A stretch of 25,881 nt of DNA from a virus. This document shows, piece by piece, positions 13,138 through 19,370 of this stretch (its first letter is position 1; each line of letters starts with the position of its first letter). The position numbers and the translations under genes are program-made. Location: positions 1 to 25,881 of IMG/VR virus record IMGVR_UViG_3300032307_000340, one strand, 5' to 3'. The notes beneath the pieces are model-generated. The model was not told the DNA's origin. It searched no databases and saw only the letters and a program-made list of their open reading frames with translations.

Positions 13138-13226
13138 TAAGGAGATTAGTATGAACGACGATTTGACCCACCTAGCAATAGGAGTAGTGGTTGTCTTAGT
13201 AGTTTTTGCGCTAGTACTCTTATGAT
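13138..13226 (+). other. Intervening segment of the permuted tmRNA
   Basis: These 89 bases lie between the CCA end of the acceptor piece and the 5' end of the coding piece. They should be cut out when the precursor matures, probably by RNase P at 13226/13227 and a 3' nuclease at 13137. They are almost wholly filled by a ribosome site and a small reading frame. Confidence 0.8.
13151..13225 (+). CDS. Single-pass membrane peptide inside the tmRNA intervening segment
   Basis: A 24-residue frame starting MNDDLTHLAIG and continuing as one unbroken run of Val, Leu, Ala and Phe to the stop. The charged N-terminus and about 15 hydrophobic residues fit a single membrane helix. AAGGAG at 13139-13144 lies 6 bases before the ATG, and the TGA ends one base before the mature 5' end of the tmRNA coding piece. 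It is too short for ordinary gene finders. The frame, the strong ribosome site and the tight fit make chance unlikely, but translation is unproven. Confidence 0.65.
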   Translation: MNDDLTHLAIGVVVVLVVFALVLL

Positions 13227-13443
13227 GGGCCAGCCATGGTTTCGACAGGGGTAGATAGTAGAGACGGCAACTGAGTAGGCGATGACTCTAAATCAAGCAA
13301 AACTAGTAAATGCAAACGCAAATACAACCGAAGAAGAAGTAATGACTTTCGTCTGGGATCTTCCAGCTAACGAAAGCCGTTACGCTTTAGCAGCCTAAGA
13401 AACTGCACTTCCGGGGCAACTATGCCTTGTCAAATAAAATAGT
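13227..13443 (+). ncRNA. ssrA: tmRNA coding piece (permuted ssrA)
   Basis: GGGCCAG (13227-13233) is the acceptor 5' strand. The D-like segment CATGGTTTCGACAGGGG is typical of tmRNA. A tag frame starts at the resume codon GCA (13312) and ends in TAA at 13396. After the tag, CTGCACTTCCGGGGCA can form the short pseudoknot stem expected in two-piece tmRNAs. A terminator begins at 13444. Together with the acceptor piece it would rescue stalled ribosomes. The mature 3' end of this piece cannot be fixed by eye. Confidence 0.9.
13312..13398 (+). other. tmRNA tag reading frame, 28 residues
   Basis: From the presumed resume codon GCA the frame reads ANANTTEEEV, then MTFVWDLPANESR, then YALAA and TAA. 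The last five residues equal the end of the E. coli tag, which is read by ClpXP and ClpAP with the adaptor SspB helping. The tag is far longer than the usual 8-15 residues. TAGTAAAT directly before GCA resembles the conserved sequence upstream of the resume codon. A later resume codon would shorten the tag. Confidence 0.7.
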
Positions 13444-13470
13444 GAAGGAGCCTTCGGGCTCTTTCTTTTT
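13444..13470 (+). terminator. Intrinsic terminator after tmRNA
   Basis: A 9-bp stem, GAAGGAGCC with GGCTCTTTC, closes on a UUCG tetraloop and is followed by TTTTT at 13466-13470. It ends the CspA-tmRNA region. Confidence 0.9.
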
Positions 13471-13493
13471 GGGTAAATTACCAAATAAAGCTC

Positions 13494-13522
13494 TTGACTT
13501 ATAGATAAAACCATGCTATAAT
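13494..13522 (+). promoter_or_regulatory. Extended -10 promoter for the nuclease pair
   Basis: TTGACT (13494-13499), a 17-base spacer and TATAAT (13517-13522) preceded by TGC, an extended -10. The start would be near 13529, giving a leader of about 26 bases with AAAGG before the ATG at 13555. Confidence 0.85.
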
Positions 13523-13554
13523 ATACACTATAAACACTAACAGAAAGGCACAAA

Positions 13555-13962
13555 ATGGTAGAGCAGACAATTCAAAAAGTTTTGGACTTTTTTGATCTCA
13601 AAGCCAGCATTGTTACCAAACCCTTTAAACACTATGCAGATGTTCCTAGTCGCCATAACGGAATTTATATTCTAAGTGAAGGCGATAATGTTGTCTATGT
13701 AGGCAAAGGTCAAATTAAAAATCGCCAATCTAAACATTGGCAAAAAGCTCATAATGAGCTTAAAGCAGGAACAACTGACACAGACGGTTGGCGTTGGCTA
13801 CGTGAGAACGTAAATATCACTCCAAAAGAATGGACACTTAATTATATCATTCTTCATAAAGAAACTGAACGTAGTGCTGTAGAAGGCGCATTGATTCATT
13901 TGTTGCAACCACTTGCTAACGACGAAACTTTTAAAGACAACGAACGTACCTTGAAAGGTTAA
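13555..13962 (+). CDS. GIY-YIG-like nuclease
   Basis: The 135-residue protein has the fold's marks in order: NGIYIL (35-40), VVYVGKG (46-52), Arg57 in IKNRQSKHW, and the catalytic Glu110 in SAVEGALIHLLQP. These residues in UvrC and homing nucleases cut DNA with Mg2+. It lacks extra DNA-binding domains, so it is a stand-alone catalytic unit. The next gene starts 2 bases after its stop, and the two share one promoter, so they probably work together. A homing role is possible, but the neighbour is not a typical intron or intein host. Confidence 0.75.
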   Translation: MVEQTIQKVLDFFDLKASIVTKPFKHYADVPSRHNGIYILSEGDNVVYVGKGQIKNRQSKHWQKAHNELKAGTTDTDGWRWLRENVNITPKEWTLNYIILHKETERSAVEGALIHLLQPLANDETFKDNERTLKG

Positions 13963-13964
13963 AA

Positions 13965-15191
13965 ATGGTTAACTCAGTTTCACTAATCCAAAAGCCAATG
14001 ACCCGTGCTCAGTTTGTTAACAGCCGTTTTGCTCAAACTGCCAGTAAGTTTGTTTCTATTAAACAACGTATTGAAGACTATTGCACTCGCGTTGACACAG
14101 CCGCTGATGAGCTTGAGATGGCTATCAAAGAGTTTAAGAAAAACAATCCAAAATTGACACACGATCAAATACGTCTTGCTCGTGCGGCAAAGTGTAAACT
14201 GTCCGACCTTCGCATTGACGACACAATGAATCGTCCTTTGCAGTGGCAACACGTTATCAAAATTCTAAGGAATTTTAAACAGACAAAAATCATGGGCATC
14301 AACGTATATGAAGACCCCGCCTTGCCTGGTAAAATGATTGCGTGGGACGGCCAACATACTAGTATTGTGCTTTACATTATCTATGTAATGATCTATGAAC
14401 AGAGTGCTAGTGTTATTGATGTTCCTGTAGTCATTTATGATACACACGACAAAGCAGAGATTCGTGAAAACTTTATTGTTCTTAACAGTGATGAAGGCAA
14501 AGAGCCCTTGAGTCCACTGGCATTGTTTAGCAATATGGTATTTGGTGTGAGACTTGATAATGCAACACGGTTGGATTGGGTACTCGCTAACCAAAAACAA
14601 CTCATGCTTGAAGATGCAGGCTTGTTCCTAACTAGCAAAGACTATGGTGACACCAGTGAACCTGGTGCTATTACACAAGTTGTTGACTTTACAGATGATG
14701 CTGTGCCTCTTAAACACGTTGAGTACTTCTGTAAGTATTGGAAGCGTCGTAAGACTTATGAGGATCGTCGTGTTGAAAACAAAGAAGTTGTTATGTTGTT
14801 CAATCTGTTTAGAGAATTTGACAGTGCAGGCATTGCCCTAACTGACAAGATGATTGAGAAAATGACTGACATTATGTGGACTACATTTGAGTGTGAGTTT
14901 ACTGGCACACGCACATTGAATAAGTTTTGGAAGAAACTACACAGTTCATATCATAATTGGTATCAAAAGGTACATAGTGTTAAGTTTGAACCTACTAAGG
15001 AAAAGTTTGACGAACTGCCTGCAGATGTTAAGGAAACATTGCCCACTTATTATATGATGACGTCAAGTGGTAAGCATCAAGATATTTTTGGAACTACGTT
15101 TTTGATTTTCCAATTGAAGAAGAGTGGTTTTAAACAATCTTTGCCAAAACCACTTAACGAGTTTAAACCAGATACCAAAGACCTTTGGTAA
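13965..15191 (+). CDS. DGQHT/ParB-like domain protein
   Basis: The 408-residue protein has a segment (about 88-175) that reads like the ParB/Srx-like or DGQHR fold. RPLQWQHVIKILRNF comes first, then INVYEDP, then WDGQHTS with Asp128, Gln130 and His131, then VPVVIYD and a following helix with a conserved Asn (VLNSDEG). Such domains bind or hydrolyse nucleotides, cut DNA or sense modified DNA. The C-terminal 200 residues are unfamiliar. It is paired with the GIY-YIG-like gene. The TAA ends at 15191, directly against the stop of the gene on the other strand. Confidence 0.6.
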   Translation: MVNSVSLIQKPMTRAQFVNSRFAQTASKFVSIKQRIEDYCTRVDTAADELEMAIKEFKKNNPKLTHDQIRLARAAKCKLSDLRIDDTMNRPLQWQHVIKILRNFKQTKIMGINVYEDPALPGKMIAWDGQHTSIVLYIIYVMIYEQSASVIDVPVVIYDTHDKAEIRENFIVLNSDEGKEPLSPLALFSNMVFGVRLDNATRLDWVLANQKQLMLEDAGLFLTSKDYGDTSEPGAITQVVDFTDDAVPLKHVEYFCKYWKRRKTYEDRRVENKEVVMLFNLFREFDSAGIALTDKMIEKMTDIMWTTFECEFTGTRTLNKFWKKLHSSYHNWYQKVHSVKFEPTKEKFDELPADVKETLPTYYMMTSSGKHQDIFGTTFLIFQLKKSGFKQSLPKPLNEFKPDTKDLW

Positions 15192-15461
15192 TTAAGGTCC
15201 AGCAACGACATTAACTTGTCCGCTAGTGATTAGGTGACCACAGGAAGCTGTGTCACCTATTCTTGCGACTGGGATTCCGCCAGCATAAACGGTAGCACTC
15301 CCACTCGCAATCAAGCTACCAGCGTGTATTCCTTGTCCATGTGGACTAACTGCATCGCCAATTCGAGCTACAGGAACTCCGCCTGCTAATACTGTAGGCA
15401 TCCCTGACGCTATAAGCCCACCTGCAACATCTCCAATTCGTGATATAGGTTGTGCTGGCAT
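15192..15461 (-). CDS. PAAR-domain spike-tip protein
   Basis: The 89-residue protein is a full PAAR domain. MPAQPISRIGDVAGG opens it, two ARIGD repeats follow (VPVARIGDAVSPHGQ and IPVARIGDTASCGH), with His and Cys residues placed to bind the Zn that stabilises the tip. PAAR proteins sharpen the tail spike of contractile phages and type VI secretion systems. This is the clearest sign that the phage has a contractile tail. It is the last gene of its leftward unit, 2 bases after the hydrophobic protein, with no visible ribosome site, so translation is probably coupled. Confidence 0.93.
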   Translation of the reverse strand: MPAQPISRIGDVAGGLIASGMPTVLAGGVPVARIGDAVSPHGQGIHAGSLIASGSATVYAGGIPVARIGDTASCGHLITSGQVNVVAGP

Positions 15462-15463
15462 AA

Positions 15464-16180
15464 TTAAATCGTTGGTGTTGGTGCAACTCTGCCAGCAATG
15501 CCTGCGGCTTGTTGATTAAGAGCTACTTGGAATATACCAAGTACACTTCTTAAAGCTAATGATCTACTTGGAACATCTACTGATGCATTTACCAGTGTTG
15601 CCATAGTACCAAGGGCAGTTCCTATAATTCCAAGAGAAGAATTAATAAGGGTCAACGGTGCAAAATAGTCAGGGAATCCATTTCCTACATACGCTCCACT
15701 ACCAGTTACTAGTGAACCACTAAGAAATGATGTTGCAGACAATCCTGCGGTTGAAGCGGCGGCGGCTGCTCCTGCGGCTAATCCGGTTAAAGTACCAGTT
15801 ACAGCCATTGCTCCACCTAAAGGATTAGAAGTAACAACTGCGACTGGAGTGCCTGGTGGGGTAGGTTGTGCATTAGCTGTTAATGCTTGCGTTATTACTT
15901 GGTATTGATAAGGATCAAGTAAGTCTTTAACTCTTACTCCTCCAGTAGGTTCAATTACAGTTTGAAGGGCGGTTGCTAAAGAAACTACTGATGATGCGAT
16001 ACCTGCAAGTGCCGCACCAGTAGCATAAAGTTCTAAGCTATTATCTGGTATTGCTAATGTAATGTTAGCATTTGGTATTGTAGTTAATCCAGTAGCAACT
16101 CCTGGACCGCTTTGCACCCCAGTGACTGTGTACGGCGGGAACTGAACAATAAAGTTATTGATTCTTGGAATCGTAGGCAT
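15464..16180 (-). CDS. Ala/Gly/Thr-rich hydrophobic protein next to the PAAR gene
   Basis: A 238-residue protein rich in Ala, Gly, Leu, Thr and Val, with several long uncharged stretches (near 50-75, 120-155 and 175-215) that look membrane-active. Charged residues are rare. I recognise no family. Its place directly upstream of the PAAR gene suggests a tail or spike-associated protein delivered with the tip, or a membrane-perforating component. GAGG lies 8 bases before the ATG, and GATAAATAT just upstream recalls a T4 late promoter but is not a full match. Confidence 0.65.
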   Translation of the reverse strand: MPTIPRINNFIVQFPPYTVTGVQSGPGVATGLTTIPNANITLAIPDNSLELYATGAALAGIASSVVSLATALQTVIEPTGGVRVKDLLDPYQYQVITQALTANAQPTPPGTPVAVVTSNPLGGAMAVTGTLTGLAAGAAAAASTAGLSATSFLSGSLVTGSGAYVGNGFPDYFAPLTLINSSLGIIGTALGTMATLVNASVDVPSRSLALRSVLGIFQVALNQQAAGIAGRVAPTPTI

Positions 16181-16206
16181 TCAAATTATCCTCTTTTGGA
16201 TATTTA

Positions 16207-16506
16207 TCAGCCTACAACTTTAATACCTGTAGTGCCTTCAATGTATTGTTCAGCAGCCTTTTTCATGGTAGGCGTCATTACCATTATGCGCTTTTTGGAT
16301 ATCTGTATTCCACTGTCGTTTTCAGCAGTGATCAACCAAGGAGTCATTCCAACACCTTGTGCTCCGTAGCTCAATGTCATTGGTCTACTTACTGTAATGA
16401 ATGCATCGTCTTCTGCATCTAAACGTGCTATTAGTTCTTCAGCAGTACTGAGCTTAATTGTTACAACATCGCCTGATTTTGCTGGTTTCTTAATTAAAAA
16501 AGTCAT
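16207..16506 (-). CDS. Small Sm-like-fold candidate
   Basis: A 99-residue protein. The core GDVVTIKLSTAEELIARLDAEDDAFITVSRPMTL has the strand-turn-strand rhythm of Sm/LSm proteins, in which an Sm1-like stretch ends in an acidic turn. GVGMTPWLITAEND then ISKKRIMVMTP completes a second beta part. This is resemblance only, not an identified family. Sm proteins form rings that bind RNA. The start lies 17 bases inside the DHFR gene, with GGGA 6 bases upstream. Confidence 0.6.
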   Translation of the reverse strand: MTFLIKKPAKSGDVVTIKLSTAEELIARLDAEDDAFITVSRPMTLSYGAQGVGMTPWLITAENDSGIQISKKRIMVMTPTMKKAAEQYIEGTTGIKVVG

Positions 16507-16999
16507 TTTTTTCCCATATTTCGTAACAAATTTCTACATCATTGTCCACTATATTGTCCTGTACATAATCTAGTGTAAAATGTCTAGTTAAAACAGCTTC
16601 TGGGAATTTGGTGTCACACTCATATTCACCATAGATTCTAGTGATATATACACTGTTACAAAATGGTAAAAATTGACGGTAAATTTCAGCACCACCAATA
16701 ATCCATATGTCCAAGTCAGTTGCTTGCTTTAACTTATTAATTATCGTTTTTGGGTCACCTTGAACCTTGATAGCGAAATCGTCATCTAGTGTTCTAGTAA
16801 CAATAATATTTTCTCTGTTTGGCAAGGGACGTTTAGGTAAACTTAGCCAAGTATTTTTACCCATAACAATCATTGAGCCGTCTGTTAATTCTTTAAAACG
16901 TTTTAGGTCTTCTGATAGGTGTGGCCAAGGCATTGTGCCATCCTTGCCAATTCCCCAATTATCATCCACTGCTACGATTGCGTTAATTCTTCTAGTCAT
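16490..16999 (-). CDS. folA: Dihydrofolate reductase
   Basis: The 169-residue protein has the DHFR order. INAIVAVDDNWGIGKDGTMPWPHL includes the Met20-type loop. LSEDLKRFK has the acidic residue that binds the pteridine, IVMGKNTWLSLP contacts the cofactor, and WIIGGAEIY carries the conserved Gly-Gly pair. It reduces dihydrofolate with NADPH, renewing folate for dTMP synthesis. It overlaps the gene upstream by 4 bases (ATGA) and the one downstream by 17. It lies at the end of the small-gene array in the same transcript. Confidence 0.95.
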   Translation of the reverse strand: MTRRINAIVAVDDNWGIGKDGTMPWPHLSEDLKRFKELTDGSMIVMGKNTWLSLPKRPLPNRENIIVTRTLDDDFAIKVQGDPKTIINKLKQATDLDIWIIGGAEIYRQFLPFCNSVYITRIYGEYECDTKFPEAVLTRHFTLDYVQDNIVDNDVEICYEIWEKNDFFN

Positions 17000-17352
17000 T
17001 TTGATCGAGTGCCTTTCTCACCCCATTTTAATAAAAAATATGAATAATCCCTTGCTTTTAATTTAGCTGTTACAGCAAATGTATGTCCCCAGTTTATATT
17101 GTCTGTATGTCTGTGCCACATAGGAGTTTCAATAGCATTTTCCATCACCCATTTGCCAGCATCACTGTTTTGCCAAGCAATCAATGGCTCGGCGGCATAT
17201 AATACAGGATCTTCAACGTCACCCATATTAAACGTGTGTACAACAGCGTCATGTACCTCATGTACCCTATCTTCTATTTGCATATATTTGTATGTTACCT
17301 TTTTTGGTACTTCTCCTAAATAGCCATTAGTAATGGCTTGTCTATTCATCAT
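16996..17352 (-). CDS. Small-gene array member 7 (C-terminal FLLKWG)
   Basis: A 118-residue protein, the longest of the array. The start, a double ATG, lies 11 bases inside the preceding gene with GGGG upstream. The N-terminal 90 residues (with VPKKVTYKYMQIEDRVHEVHD) are unlike the other members. The C-terminus, TAKLKARDYSYFLLKWGEKG, has the shared signature of aromatic, basic/acidic pair, then F-L-L-K-W-G. Function unknown. Confidence 0.7.
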   Translation of the reverse strand: MMNRQAITNGYLGEVPKKVTYKYMQIEDRVHEVHDAVVHTFNMGDVEDPVLYAAEPLIAWQNSDAGKWVMENAIETPMWHRHTDNINWGHTFAVTAKLKARDYSYFLLKWGEKGTRSK

Positions 17353-17536
17353 GTCGACCCCATGTTAATAAAAACAACATGTGGTCTTTTTCGTTTTCAA
17401 AATAGACAATTCTACTGCCAAAGCCACCTCTTACAAACCATCTGCGTTCGCCTATTCTTTCATTTAGCCAATCAACTATATGCTCAGGCAATGAATTGGC
17501 TACTTCTATTCCGTGATATTCTTTATTAGCAATCAT
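17342..17536 (-). CDS. Small-gene array member 6 (C-terminal FLLTWG)
   Basis: A 64-residue protein, the shortest of the array. ERRWFVRGGFGSRIVYFENEKDHMLFLLTWG shows the shared ending with strand, acidic pair and FLLTWG. The first half contains a short helix (PEHIVDWLNERIG). It overlaps the upstream gene by 4 bases and the downstream gene by 11. Function unknown. Confidence 0.7.
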   Translation of the reverse strand: MIANKEYHGIEVANSLPEHIVDWLNERIGERRWFVRGGFGSRIVYFENEKDHMLFLLTWGRHDE

Positions 17537-17757
17537 GAACTTGCATACCTTAAAGCAAACAATGTAGCGTATTTGTCATCATAAAATTTAAACAATGAAT
17601 GTTTCCCTTCAATAAGGGACCAGTTATCATCAGAATATTTTGCTTGCATATAACTAAAATCAAAATCTATCCCTTGCTTCAAACCTTGTTCTCTAAGTTC
17701 TCGTACAATGTCCATAGTTTTGTTTGCATCAATGCCTGGTATTTTGATTTCTTTCAT
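17533..17757 (-). CDS. Small-gene array member 5 (C-terminal FALRYA)
   Basis: A 74-residue protein. I place the start at the ATG at 17757, which forms an ATGA overlap with the stop of the previous gene. An ATG 24 bases further upstream would add eight residues read within that gene. The ending LFKFYDDKYATLFALRYASS carries the shared signature with Arg-Tyr in place of Lys-Trp. Upstream there is a helix rich in charged residues. Function unknown. Confidence 0.65.
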   Translation of the reverse strand: MKEIKIPGIDANKTMDIVRELREQGLKQGIDFDFSYMQAKYSDDNWSLIEGKHSLFKFYDDKYATLFALRYASS

Positions 17758-18032
17758 GAACCCCATTTCAATAAAAACCATGATGCGTCTTTGGGTAGTT
17801 CAAATACCCAAACCCGTCCCATGTCTTTAAAATCGCCTTGGATATTAGTTGTTACCCATTGATCAATTTCTGAAATCTTCTCATGTGTCATAGGTGCAAG
17901 TTTAACTCGAGTCCATCCAATATCGCACAACAAGTCTGTGAGAATGGTAAAGTCTATTTCCTCTGCCATCTGTTTGCCCGCACGATTGATAATATCTTGT
18001 TCAATACTATCATATTCGTATAACATGCCCAT
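17754..18032 (-). CDS. Small-gene array member 4 (C-terminal FLLKWG)
   Basis: A 92-residue protein ending GRVWVFELPKDASWFLLKWGS, with strand, Pro-Lys-Asp turn and FLLKWG. A middle helix (DFTILTDLLCDIGWTRVKL) and EKISEIDQWVTTNI resemble the helix-strand order seen in other members. The start shares a single base with the end of the gene upstream. Function unknown. Confidence 0.7.
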   Translation of the reverse strand: MGMLYEYDSIEQDIINRAGKQMAEEIDFTILTDLLCDIGWTRVKLAPMTHEKISEIDQWVTTNIQGDFKDMGRVWVFELPKDASWFLLKWGS

Positions 18033-18322
18033 TATGAATACCTCAATACAAACAACAATTGATCTTTGGTGTGCCTAAACCAAAATTTAGCATTGTTAAC
18101 ATACCAACGACTACTAGGAGTCCATACTCCATCCTCAGTAGTTGGTCCAAATGTTTTTACACACCATGCTACCATTTCATCCCACTTGACATGATGTCCG
18201 TAGAATCCCCAACCCATAGGCTGTACCGTATAGTATCTAGCACCATACACACGACCTTCATCTAATACCAATTGATATTCTGGGCCGCCCATTCTATCGG
18301 TTAAAAGTCTTTTCTTTTTCAT
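18032..18322 (-). CDS. Small-gene array member 3 (C-terminal FVLRYS)
   Basis: A 96-residue protein. The end, NAKFWFRHTKDQLLFVLRYS, carries the shared signature. The middle part is rich in Trp, Tyr and Gly (YYTVQPMGWGFYGHHVKWDEMVAW). The start at 18322 overlaps the previous gene by 29 bases; an ATG at 18292, 2 bases after that gene's stop, is equally possible. Function unknown. Confidence 0.65.
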   Translation of the reverse strand: MKKKRLLTDRMGGPEYQLVLDEGRVYGARYYTVQPMGWGFYGHHVKWDEMVAWCVKTFGPTTEDGVWTPSSRWYVNNAKFWFRHTKDQLLFVLRYS

Positions 18323-18587
18323 CTATAATTTCTGAATAACGAAGCAAAAACATTGTGCGTTTAGGTTCACTGTAAAAATCTAAATGTATGTTGTGTACTA
18401 ATTCTTTGTATCCGCCGTCTGGCTTTTTATAATGCACCCATTCTGAATGTTCTCTAACTGTGAATCCCAAACGTTGTTTCATCTTTTCTCTAATGAGCAA
18501 GGTGCTTTTGGACACCGTTTGATCCTTGGTCATTTTGAGTTTGATATCCTCCCACTGGGATAATGATAATTTGATTGCTTTAGACAT
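18294..18587 (-). CDS. Small-gene array member 2 (FLLRYS)
   Basis: A 97-residue protein. LDFYSEPKRTMFLLRYS shows the shared signature, here followed by a 14-residue tail (EIIDEKEKTFNR). The start overlaps the first gene of the array by 8 bases. A basic helix (LLIREKMKQRLGFTVREHSEW) precedes the signature. Function unknown. Confidence 0.68.
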   Translation of the reverse strand: MSKAIKLSLSQWEDIKLKMTKDQTVSKSTLLIREKMKQRLGFTVREHSEWVHYKKPDGGYKELVHNIHLDFYSEPKRTMFLLRYSEIIDEKEKTFNR

Positions 18588-18837
18588 CAGGATATCTCAA
18601 AAGGAATAGCATGTATCTTTTTGGATCAACTATTTCAAAGTCCTCAGATATATTTCCTGAGTTATCAAATTTGAGCTTGATACCAAATTTTTCTTGTAGG
18701 TATTGATAAAATCCAGCATTGCTAATTAAATGCTTTATATTAGGATTTGATTCTAAATAATCATGACGGCATTCACGAATCCTTCGCCAATAAGAATTAC
18801 GTTGCCTCTTGTGTTTGTTATCAATAGATTCCGTCAT
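18580..18837 (-). CDS. Small-gene array member 1 (FLLRYP)
   Basis: An 85-residue protein, first in the array and transcribed from the promoter at 18860-18888. The N-terminus is very basic (KHKRQRNSYWRRIREC), which could bind nucleic acid. The middle has a helix AGFYQYLQEKFGI, and the end FEIVDPKRYMLFLLRYPDV carries the shared signature. No ribosome site is evident. Function unknown. Confidence 0.68.
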   Translation of the reverse strand: MTESIDNKHKRQRNSYWRRIRECRHDYLESNPNIKHLISNAGFYQYLQEKFGIKLKFDNSGNISEDFEIVDPKRYMLFLLRYPDV

Positions 18838-18859
18838 ATCAAATAGTATTTGTAATAAT

Positions 18860-18888
18860 ATTATACATGACAGATAGACTTACGTCAA
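18860..18888 (-). promoter_or_regulatory. Promoter of the small-gene array and folA unit
   Basis: On the minus strand TTGACG (18883-18888) and TATAAT (18860-18865) are separated by 17 bases. The start would be near 18853, leaving a leader of about 16 bases before the ATG at 18837. The -35 overlaps the end of the upstream reading frame. Confidence 0.75.
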
Positions 18889-19364
18889 ATGTTTTTGACC
18901 TTGCTTGGTTTCTTTTTGTAGTAGCGTTTTGGCTTGTCTACTGCGGGAGAATTGTACATCATTTTTTTGGCTTGTTCTGCACGTTCAATAGCCGCATTGA
19001 CTTGTTCTGGAGTAGGATCCAATACATCAAAATCTTCTTGTTGATCTGCTAACACAGGAGCAGTTTGGCTATATGGAAGTTCAATTCCCATTTTACCCAA
19101 ATACTTTTTAGTACTAAACCCTTGTTTGATTTCTCTGTATGCACCAATTGGACCAGTTGCATCTTGGCTCATATTTTCCCAAGTTCTAACTTCCAATAAA
19201 GGTTCTATTGATGATGGTAACTCAACTATGTAAAATTCAATATCTTTACTGTAACCTGCATGTTCTAAGTCAAAAATATCAATTACTTTACCCTTGTGTA
19301 ACTTGCCGTCGCCAATATGGATCCATGCAGTTTCATTCATTTCATACTGTTTTTTAATTTTCAT
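18885..19364 (-). CDS. Conserved-looking phage protein of unknown function
   Basis: A 159-residue protein. The first 75 residues look like a small beta domain (TAWIHIGDGKLHKGKVIDIFDLEH, then DIEFYIVELPSSIEPLLEVRTW). The C-terminal third has an acidic linker, a helix (EQVNAAIERAEQAKKMM) and a very basic tail (KPKRYYKKKPSKVK) that could bind nucleic acid. No family is recognised. It is the third gene of the Bax-inhibitor unit, 6 bases after the DUF3307-like gene. Confidence 0.65.
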   Translation of the reverse strand: MKIKKQYEMNETAWIHIGDGKLHKGKVIDIFDLEHAGYSKDIEFYIVELPSSIEPLLEVRTWENMSQDATGPIGAYREIKQGFSTKKYLGKMGIELPYSQTAPVLADQQEDFDVLDPTPEQVNAAIERAEQAKKMMYNSPAVDKPKRYYKKKPSKVKNI

Positions 19365-19370
19365 ATTTTA

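Noticed and set aside
13151-13225. The hydrophobic peptide as a chance frame in spacer DNA
   Set aside because: I kept it as a feature because it has AAGGAG at ideal spacing, an all-hydrophobic helix of membrane length and an exact fit to the segment. Confidence is moderate only.
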